From: an uncultured Treponema sp.
GTDB lineage: Bacteria > Spirochaetota > Spirochaetia > Treponematales > Treponemataceae
Direction: 5' to 3'
Assembly: GCA_937891125.1 (NCBI GenBank)
Contig: CALAEZ010000159.1
Coordinates: forward strand, 1-6,530
Length of the DNA: 6,530 bases
Made by a program: the position numbers and the translations under genes. Shown piece by piece: positions 1-5,079 of this stretch; positions within the stretch are counted from its first letter, which is position 1, and each line of letters opens with the position of its first letter. Below the pieces are notes generated by a model, which was not told the origin of the DNA, searched no databases, and was given only the letters and a program-made list of their open reading frames with translations.

Positions 1-61
1 TCAGTGGTAGAGCGCCACCTTGCCAAGGTGGATGTCGCGGGTCCAACTCCCGTTTCCCGCT
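1..61 (+). tRNA. tRNA-Gly (GCC anticodon), 5' end cut off by the window
   Basis: The window opens inside the D stem of a tRNA, at about standard position 12. What remains folds cleanly. The anticodon stem is 15-19 with 27-31 (five Watson-Crick pairs), and the 7-base loop 20-26 (TTGCCAA) carries anticodon GCC at 22-24, reading glycine GGC/GGU. The T stem is 37-41 with 49-53, one pair being G-U. The 3' acceptor strand TTCCCGC is 54-60 and the discriminator base is T at 61. The next three bases are CTA, so the CCA end is not encoded and must be added by nucleotidyltransferase. The D loop keeps the conserved GG (6-7). The T loop reads TCCAACT, so standard position 55 is C instead of the near-universal U (pseudouridine). 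The missing first 11 bases should be the acceptor 5' strand and the start of the D stem. Confidence 0.96.
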
Positions 62-69
62 CTAAACCT

Positions 70-105
70 AAAGCGATTTAGAGCTATCTCTGAATCGCTT
101 TTTTT
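70..105 (+). terminator. Rho-independent terminator of the tRNA-Gly transcript
   Basis: Bases 70-83 pair with 88-101 in an uninterrupted stem (one G-U pair, 79 with 92) closed by the 4-base loop CTAT (84-87). A run of seven T (99-105) forms the 3' edge of the stem and continues beyond it. The hairpin starts nine bases after the tRNA discriminator base, so it should end the tRNA transcript. It leaves only 30 bases before the trigger factor start codon, and I see no convincing sigma-70 promoter in that stretch. Confidence 0.9.
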
Positions 106-121
106 ATATCATTTTATTTGT

Positions 122-128
122 AAGGGGA
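122..128 (+). promoter_or_regulatory. Ribosome binding site that sets the GTG start of tig
   Basis: AAGGGGA lies seven bases upstream of GTG at 136. It is the only good Shine-Dalgarno match nearby, and the protein from this GTG begins exactly where trigger factors usually begin. This fixes a non-ATG start. Confidence 0.75.
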
Positions 129-135
129 TACCAGC

Positions 136-1497
136 GTGAAAATCACAAAGGAAATCGAAAAGCTTGAAAAATCAGCAGTTAAATTAACGGTAACAATTGC
201 AAAAGAAGACGTAGCAAATAATTACAATGACACGCTCAAAAAATATGTAAAACAGGTACAGATTCCAGGCTTCCGAAAAGGACATGTTCCGGCAAATGTG
301 CTTGAACGCAAGTATGGAGATGCTATTAAGCAGGAAGCAGCAGCAGATTTAATCGACAGCTCAATGAATGAAATTTTTGCTGATGAAGCAGAAAAAGAAA
401 ATCGTCCACTCCCCTACGCACAGCCAGTCTTAAAGGAAATGCCAGTTTTAGACACCACAAAAGACTTTGTGTACACCGTTACGTATGATATTTTCCCGAA
501 AGTCGAAGTAAAAGACTTTAACGGCATTACGATTAAAGAACCACAGGTTACGGTAGGCGACAAAGAGCTTGAAGAAGAGCTCAAGGGTATTCAGGAGCGC
601 AATGCTGTTGTTATCGACAAGAAAGATAATGAAAAGGTTGTAAAAGACGATATCGTAACCATCAATTACTCTGAAAACGATGAAAACGGTAAGGAAGTTG
701 AAGGCTCTAAACGCGAAGGCTTTGTATTTACCGTTGGCTCTGGTGAAAATATTTACGAAATCGATGACGACATTATCGGCATGAAAAAAGGCGAAACAAA
801 AACGCTTTCTAAAACCTATGCTGCCGACAACAAGAATGAAGACCTTGCTGGCAAAACAAAGAACATCAACGTAACCGTTACACAGATTAAGGTTCGCGAG
901 CTTCCAGCTCTTGATGACGACCTTGCACAGGACGTAAATGAAAAATTCAAGACTTTAGACGACTTGAAGGCAGATATCAAGAAGAATCTTGAGAATGCAA
1001 AAGAGCGCAGAGTAAACGAAATCAAAACAAACGATTTGCTTACACAGCTTGTTGAAAAGAACCCATTTGACATTCCGGGAAGCATGTTGCAGGCAGAGCT
1101 TGCTGGTCGCTGGGATATGATGGCTCAGCAGTTCCAGACAACGCCAGCCGACTTAGAGCGCATGGTAACCGCTTCAGGTCAGACAAAAGAGGATATGCTC
1201 AAAGGCTGGACAGGAGATGCTGAGAAAATGCTTAAGAGCAGAATCATCGTTGACAGCTTGATGCGCGAACGCAATATTTCTGTAACTCCAGAAGAAATTG
1301 AAGCAGAGTACCAGAAAATTGCAGATAACAACGGAATTTCTGTAGAAGAAGTGAAAAAACACTATGCGGATCCCCGTTCAAAAGAGTATCTTATTGATGA
1401 AGCAAAAGAGCAGAAACTATATAAGGAGCTGTTTGCTCAAGTAAAAGTAACCAAGGGCGACAAAGTCGCATTTGCAGACTTGTTCAAACAGAACTAA
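136..1497 (+). CDS. tig: Trigger factor, ribosome-associated chaperone and peptidyl-prolyl isomerase
   Basis: Trigger factor binds the ribosome at the polypeptide exit tunnel and shelters nascent chains in the cytoplasm. The 453-residue product shows the usual three parts. The N-terminal ribosome-binding domain (about 1-130) carries the signature loop GFRKGHVP at residues 45-52. An FKBP-like PPIase domain follows (about 168-252), with a GSGENIYEIDDDIIGMKKGE stretch at 201-220. The helical C-terminal substrate-cradling domain begins at LPALDDDLAQDV (256-267) and runs to the end. Length is slightly above the E. coli protein (432). Many lysine and glutamate codons are A-rich, and bases 181-240 have only 19 G or C of 60. 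Translation starts at GTG with AAGGGGA upstream. The gene lies between two terminators, so it is probably transcribed alone or by read-through from the tRNA; no clear promoter is visible. Neighbourhood with clpP and clpX is widely conserved in bacteria. Confidence 0.97.
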   Translation: MKITKEIEKLEKSAVKLTVTIAKEDVANNYNDTLKKYVKQVQIPGFRKGHVPANVLERKYGDAIKQEAAADLIDSSMNEIFADEAEKENRPLPYAQPVLKEMPVLDTTKDFVYTVTYDIFPKVEVKDFNGITIKEPQVTVGDKELEEELKGIQERNAVVIDKKDNEKVVKDDIVTINYSENDENGKEVEGSKREGFVFTVGSGENIYEIDDDIIGMKKGETKTLSKTYAADNKNEDLAGKTKNINVTVTQIKVRELPALDDDLAQDVNEKFKTLDDLKADIKKNLENAKERRVNEIKTNDLLTQLVEKNPFDIPGSMLQAELAGRWDMMAQQFQTTPADLERMVTASGQTKEDMLKGWTGDAEKMLKSRIIVDSLMRERNISVTPEEIEAEYQKIADNNGISVEEVKKHYADPRSKEYLIDEAKEQKLYKELFAQVKVTKGDKVAFADLFKQN

Positions 1498-1512
1498 AAT
1501 AGCAGAGCAAAG

Positions 1513-1553
1513 AAAACGGAATGCTCCTAGCTTGGTGCGTTCCGTTTTTTTTT
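1513..1553 (+). terminator. Rho-independent terminator after tig
   Basis: Bases 1513-1524 pair with 1537-1548: AAAACGGAATGC against GCGTTCCGTTTT, with one T-G wobble. Two further C-G pairs (1526-1527 with 1534-1535) follow a T-T mismatch. Nine consecutive T occupy 1545-1553. The hairpin begins 16 bases after the tig stop codon. It separates tig from clpP, so the clp pair needs its own promoter or read-through. Confidence 0.9.
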
Positions 1554-1584
1554 GACGAAGCTAATGCTAAAACTGAGGTAACGT

Positions 1585-2199
1585 ATGAACGAACAGATGA
1601 ACAACAATATTCCGTTTGTCATTGAACGAAGCGGAAATGGCGAGCGCTCGTATGATATTTTTTCCCGTCTTCTCAAGGATCGCATAGTCTTTGTTGACGG
1701 TGAAATAAACGACTTAAACGCAGATCTTGTTGTAGCGCAGATTCTCTATCTTGAATCAGAAAACCCAGAAAAAGACATCAGCATGTATATAAACTCTCCG
1801 GGGGGAAGCGTTACTGCGGGACTTGCCATTTACGACACCATGCAATACGTAAAGTGTCCGGTACAGACAATTTGTCTTGGACAGGCTGCAAGCATGGGTG
1901 CAATCTTACTTGCAGGCGGTACAAAGGGAAAACGTTTTGCACTTCCTTCAAGCCGCGTTATGATTCACCAGCCGTGGGGCGGAGTACAGGGACAGGAAAG
2001 CGACATCGCAATTCAGGCAAAAGAAATCTTGCGCTTAAAGAAATTAAGCATAGATTATTTTGCAGCAGCCACGGGCAAAACAAGCGAACAGGTTGCAAAA
2101 GACATGGAACGTGATTTTTACATGTCAGCAGAAGAAGCACTTACCTACGGCATTGTTGACAAGGTTATGCCGTTCCGTACCGACAAGGGAGTAAAATAA
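1585..2199 (+). CDS. clpP: ATP-dependent Clp protease proteolytic subunit
   Basis: ClpP is the serine peptidase (family S14) that forms a two-ring 14-mer chamber. It degrades proteins fed in by the ClpX unfoldase in the cytoplasm. The 204-residue product has the complete catalytic triad. Ser103 lies in GQAASMGA, His128 in MIHQPWGG and Asp177 in ERDFYMS, with the same spacing as in the E. coli enzyme (25 and 49 residues). The oxyanion and substrate-strand motif SPGGSVTAG is at 71-79. The N-terminal axial segment IPFVIERSGNGERSYDIFSR is typical. The start ATG at 1585 has GAGG at 1575-1578, six bases upstream; an alternative ATG four codons later would make little difference. The stop codon overlaps the clpX start by one base (TAATG), which points to coupled translation. 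No clear promoter was found in the 31 bases after the tig terminator. Confidence 0.98.
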   Translation: MNEQMNNNIPFVIERSGNGERSYDIFSRLLKDRIVFVDGEINDLNADLVVAQILYLESENPEKDISMYINSPGGSVTAGLAIYDTMQYVKCPVQTICLGQAASMGAILLAGGTKGKRFALPSSRVMIHQPWGGVQGQESDIAIQAKEILRLKKLSIDYFAAATGKTSEQVAKDMERDFYMSAEEALTYGIVDKVMPFRTDKGVK

Positions 2200-3452
2200 T
2201 GAGAGGATTTAGAAGCGACGCACAATATTGTAGTTTCTGCGGTAAGCCCGCCGATGACAACCGCTTTTTAGTGGCTGCTCCTGGAAACAACATTTTTATC
2301 TGCGATAAATGTGTTGCTGTCTGTCAGAGCATTTTAGACCAAAAGGAACACAATGTGGATCCCATTGAGATGGGCGATGTTCCCTCTCCGCGTGAATTTA
2401 AAGCCTACCTTGATCAGTACGTAATCGGGCAGGACTATGCAAAAAAGGTGCTTTCCGTGTCGGTGTACAACCACTACAAGCGTATGTCAAACAAAACGCC
2501 TGGTACAGACGAAGTAACCATCGAAAAGTCAAATGTACTACTTATCGGGCCAACTGGTAGCGGCAAAACCTTGCTTGCAAAGACGCTTGCACAAAAGCTT
2601 AAAGTGCCGTTTGCCATTGCAGACGCTACCACGCTAACTGAAGCTGGCTACGTTGGCGAAGACGTCGAAAACGTCCTTTTAAAGCTGATAAACGCAGCAG
2701 ACGGAAACGTACAGGCGGCCGAGCGTGGTATCATTTTCATTGACGAAATTGACAAAATCGGGCGCAAAAGCGAAAACACAAGCATTACGCGTGATGTTTC
2801 TGGCGAAGGCGTACAACAGGCACTCTTAAAAATCATCGAGGGTACCAAGGCTTCTGTTCCGCCGCAGGGTGGACGAAAGCATCCTAACCAAGAGATGATT
2901 GAAATTGACACGACAAACATTTTGTTTATTTTGGGTGGTGCTTTCGTTGGCTTAGACAAGATTATTGAGCAGCGCACGGCAGAACGTGCCATGGGCTTTG
3001 GAAGCAACATCGGACAGCTTACTGAAGAAGAGCGCATGGAGCTCCTGAACCAGTGTACGCCAGACGACTTGGTAAAGTTCGGACTTATTCCAGAACTTAT
3101 CGGTCGTATGCCGATTACCGTTTCCTTGAAAGAGCTGACAAAAGCAGATTTGAAGCGCATTTTAAGCGAGCCTAAAAATGCGATTACCAAGCAGTTCCAG
3201 GCCTCCTTTGCAATTGACGACCTTGACCTTACCTTCACCGATGACGCACTTGAAGAGATTGCAGACATCGCAATCAAGCAGAAAACGGGTGCACGCGGTT
3301 TACGTGCAATCGTTGAAAAGCTCTTGCTTGACCTGATGTATGAGGTTCCAAGCATTAAGGGCAAAAAGCAGCTTACGGTTACAAAGGATATCGTTCAGAA
3401 AAAGGTGATTCCTGATGTGTCAACGCTGCTGATTGACCAGAAAACAGCGTAA
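2199..3452 (+). CDS. clpX: ATP-dependent Clp protease ATP-binding subunit ClpX
   Basis: ClpX is a hexameric AAA+ unfoldase that recognises tagged substrates and threads them into ClpP. The 417-residue product is full length. An N-terminal zinc-binding domain has Cys11, Cys14, Cys36 and Cys39. Walker A GPTGSGKT is at 117-124, pore-1 loop GYVG at 150-153, and Walker B IIFIDEID at 178-185 (Asp182, Glu183). The RKH pore loop is at 226-228, the arginine finger region LIGRMP at 300-305 (Arg303), and sensor 2 GARGLR at 364-369. The ClpP-docking loop reads MGFG at 265-268, where IGF is usual. The start is the ATG overlapping the clpP stop, with AAGGGAG (2185-2191) inside the clpP coding end at seven bases spacing. 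clpP and clpX therefore form one coupled unit. No lon gene follows; the next gene is an M18 aminopeptidase. Confidence 0.98.
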   Translation: MRGFRSDAQYCSFCGKPADDNRFLVAAPGNNIFICDKCVAVCQSILDQKEHNVDPIEMGDVPSPREFKAYLDQYVIGQDYAKKVLSVSVYNHYKRMSNKTPGTDEVTIEKSNVLLIGPTGSGKTLLAKTLAQKLKVPFAIADATTLTEAGYVGEDVENVLLKLINAADGNVQAAERGIIFIDEIDKIGRKSENTSITRDVSGEGVQQALLKIIEGTKASVPPQGGRKHPNQEMIEIDTTNILFILGGAFVGLDKIIEQRTAERAMGFGSNIGQLTEEERMELLNQCTPDDLVKFGLIPELIGRMPITVSLKELTKADLKRILSEPKNAITKQFQASFAIDDLDLTFTDDALEEIADIAIKQKTGARGLRAIVEKLLLDLMYEVPSIKGKKQLTVTKDIVQKKVIPDVSTLLIDQKTA

Positions 3453-3458
3453 AAAGCC

Positions 3459-3638
3459 AAAGGGGATGACCAATAAGTTTGCTTAATAGCGTCATTCCGA
3501 ACTCCTGTCTGCCGCCTGCCTGACCTGCCTTGCCGTCAGGCAGGCGGCAAGGCAGGTCAGGCAGGTGTTTCGGAATCTCTACTCTATATGTAGCGTAGAT
3601 GCTGAAACCTGACTGCTTTTTGGTCAGCCCCTTTTTTT
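3459..3638 (+). terminator. Apparent clpX terminator with its two arms split by a 150-base loop
   Basis: AAAGGGGATGACC (3459-3471), starting seven bases after clpX, pairs with GGTCAGCCCCTTT (3622-3634). This gives 12 of 13 pairs, with a single A-G mismatch (3466 with 3627). The right arm runs directly into seven T (3632-3638), as in a Rho-independent terminator. The loop is 150 bases and contains a large palindrome. A local alternative hairpin uses CTGACT (3609-3614) with GGTCAG (3622-3627). That one leaves four C between stem and T run and so is a poorer terminator. My reading, which is inference, is that an ordinary clpX terminator was interrupted by an insertion in its loop. Whether it still works is unknown. 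Confidence 0.55.
3494..3576. repeat. Composite palindromic intergenic element, REP/MITE-like, with bistable core
   Basis: The outer ends ATTCCGAA (3494-3501) and TTCGGAAT (3569-3576) are perfect inverted repeats. The core is built of exact 10-base modules. A is CCTGCCTGAC (3515-3524) and B is CTGCCTTGCC (3525-3534). A' is GTCAGGCAGG, present twice (3535-3544 and 3556-3565). B' is GGCAAGGCAG (3546-3555). A' and B' are the exact reverse complements of A and B. Two strong folds exclude each other. One is 3510-3524 with 3535-3549 (15 pairs, 10-base loop). The other is 3515-3534 with 3546-3565 (20 pairs, 11-base loop). The flanking wording, GTCATTCCG at the left and CGGAATCTC at the right, resembles dispersed intergenic palindromes seen in many bacterial genomes; that comparison is from memory. 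There is no open reading frame of note inside. Confidence 0.8.
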
Positions 3639-3648
3639 GTATCTACGC
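3593..3648 (+). other. Stem that would compete with the clpX terminator
   Basis: GCGTAGATGC (3593-3602) pairs with GTATCTACGC (3639-3648): nine Watson-Crick pairs and one G-U. It encloses the local hairpin 3609-3627 and the T run 3632-3638. It cannot coexist, except as a pseudoknot, with pairing of 3459-3471 to 3622-3634, because its left arm lies inside that loop and its right arm lies outside. It might simply be another remnant palindrome. A switch between the two is only a possibility. Confidence 0.4.
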
Positions 3649-3684
3649 AAAAAAGGTGTACTTCCCCAAGCACCACAAAAGCAC

Positions 3685-3690
3685 TATAGT
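3685..3690 (+). promoter_or_regulatory. Possible -10 box just ahead of the M18 aminopeptidase
   Basis: TATAGT matches the sigma-70 -10 consensus at five of six bases. At 17 bases upstream the -35 position reads TTCCCC (3662-3667), which is a poor match. Transcription would begin at or near the ATG at 3697, giving a leaderless or nearly leaderless message. That would fit the absence of a Shine-Dalgarno sequence there. This is a weak call. Confidence 0.3.
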
Positions 3691-3696
3691 AGCTGC

Positions 3697-5055
3697 ATGA
3701 ACGAAGTTTTAATCAACAATTACAAAGATTTTTTGAATAACGGAAAAACAGAGCGCGAGTGTGTTGCATACATAATCGCGCAAGCAGAAAAAAATGGCTA
3801 CAAAGACATTGAAAAAGTCAATGTATTACAGCCTGGTGACAAGGTATACGTGCAGAAGATGCACAAAGCGATTGCACTTTTTAATCTAGGAAGCGACAAT
3901 TTAGAGCAGGGAATGAACATTCTCGGCGCCCACATCGACAGCCCGCGTCTGGATGTAAAGCAAAATCCACTGTACGAAAAGGATTTTACGGTGTATCTAA
4001 ATACACACTACTACGGTGGCATAAAAAAATATCAGTGGGTCACCATTCCGCTTGCCATTCATGGCGTTGTCTGTAAAAAAGATGGAACAACCGTGCACAT
4101 CAGCATAGGTGAAAAGGACGATGATCCTGTTTTTTGCATTTCAGACATTCTGCCACACCTTGCCCAAAAGCAAATGAAAGAATCCGCTTCGGATTTCATT
4201 CCAGGAGAAAATCTTGATGTTATTTTCGGAAGCGAAACGCCTGCAGTAAAAGCGAAGGACGACAGTGAAAAGACAGCAGAAAAAGAGTGTGCAAAGAAAA
4301 ATGTGTTACGTCTTCTTAAAGATGCATACGGCATAGAAGAGGAAGATTTTGGCTCAGCAGAGCTTGAAATAGTTCCTGCGGGAAAAGCGCGCGACTGCGG
4401 ACTTGACCGCTCGCTTATTCTGGCGTATGGACAAGACGACCGCTCTTGTGCCTACACTTCATTCCGCGCACTGTTAGAAAGCACGGCGCACACCCGCACC
4501 AACGTCTGTGTATGCGTGGACAAGGAAGAAATCGGTAGCGTTGGCGCGACCGGCATGGGAAGCCACTTTTTTGAAAATGCAGTAGCCGAAGTCATTGCGC
4601 GCGCTGCCACCTGCTTAAAAGGCGCATACAGCGAATTAAGCTTGCGCCGCGCCCTTGCAAACAGCACCATGCTTTCAAGTGACGTGAATGCCGCCTACGA
4701 CCCGCTCAACGGCGACTTATACGACCGGGAAAACGCAAGCTTCTTAGGCGGCGGCATTGTATTTAACAAATACACCGGTAGCCGCGGAAAAAGCGGCGCA
4801 AGCGATGCAAACCCTGAATTCATTGCGCGCCTTCGCAAGCTGCTTGACGACGCCGAGGTGCGCTACCAAATGGCTGAGCTCGGCAAGGTCGATCAGGGTG
4901 GCGGCGGCACCATCGCCTTTGAATGTGCAAAATATGGCATGAACGTACTCGACGCGGGAGTATCTGTACTGAGCATGCATGCGCCGTGGGAGCTTACCGC
5001 AAAAGCAGACATTGAGCAGGCGTACAATGCCTACAAGGCATTTTTAACGCTGTAG
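3697..5055 (+). CDS. M18 family zinc aminopeptidase
   Basis: M18 enzymes are dinuclear zinc aminopeptidases that remove N-terminal residues from peptides in the cytoplasm, usually as dodecamers. The 452-residue product has the family's metal-site motifs in order. They are GAHIDSPRLD at 77-86 (His79, Asp81), YGQDDRS at 244-250 (Asp248), DKEEIGS at 275-281 (Glu277 and Glu278, catalytic and metal-binding), SSDVNAAYDP at 327-336 (Asp329) and SMHAPWE at 426-432 (His428). The frame is open further upstream to a TTG at 3637, but that codon lies in the T run of the clpX terminator. Starting at ATG 3697 puts the conserved FLNNGKTERE at residues 12-21, as expected. No Shine-Dalgarno sequence precedes 3697. 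G+C rises along the gene (23 of 60 at 3721-3780, 34 of 60 at 4501-4560). Substrate preference cannot be read from the sequence. A role in finishing Clp-derived peptides is only suggested by position. Confidence 0.93.
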   Translation: MNEVLINNYKDFLNNGKTERECVAYIIAQAEKNGYKDIEKVNVLQPGDKVYVQKMHKAIALFNLGSDNLEQGMNILGAHIDSPRLDVKQNPLYEKDFTVYLNTHYYGGIKKYQWVTIPLAIHGVVCKKDGTTVHISIGEKDDDPVFCISDILPHLAQKQMKESASDFIPGENLDVIFGSETPAVKAKDDSEKTAEKECAKKNVLRLLKDAYGIEEEDFGSAELEIVPAGKARDCGLDRSLILAYGQDDRSCAYTSFRALLESTAHTRTNVCVCVDKEEIGSVGATGMGSHFFENAVAEVIARAATCLKGAYSELSLRRALANSTMLSSDVNAAYDPLNGDLYDRENASFLGGGIVFNKYTGSRGKSGASDANPEFIARLRKLLDDAEVRYQMAELGKVDQGGGGTIAFECAKYGMNVLDAGVSVLSMHAPWELTAKADIEQAYNAYKAFLTL

Positions 5056-5079
5056 GCCACAGGTAGCGGCAGGAAACCA

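Noticed and set aside
105..119. TATATC and TTATTT as -10 boxes for tig
   Set aside because: Neither has a -35 at acceptable spacing. The stretch is simply AT-rich after the terminator.
1552..1557. TTGACG as a -35 box for clpP
   Set aside because: At 16-18 bases downstream there is no -10-like hexamer (the region is the GAGGTA ribosome binding site). The first Ts belong to the terminator T run.
2648..3364. Open frame of 238 codons on the - strand opposite clpX
   Set aside because: It is Ser/Ile/Phe-rich antisense of a conserved AAA+ gene with no ribosome binding site or family motif; a shadow.
3466..3486. Mini reading frame ATG to TAA (six codons) after clpX, preceded by AAAGGGG
   Set aside because: The Shine-Dalgarno-like run touches the ATG with no spacing, and the same bases are explained as the left arm of the clpX terminator.
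3515..3565. CRISPR-like or integron attC-like repeat array
   Set aside because: The repeated 10-mers alternate in orientation without unique spacers, and there is no GTTRRRY/RYYYAAC core pair of an attC site. A composite hairpin explains all copies.
5065..5073. AGCGGCAGG before the glucosidase, repeated at 5344-5352, as possible junction repeat
   Set aside because: A 9-base match within GC-rich coding sequence is likely by chance, and the second copy is inside the gene rather than at an element end.
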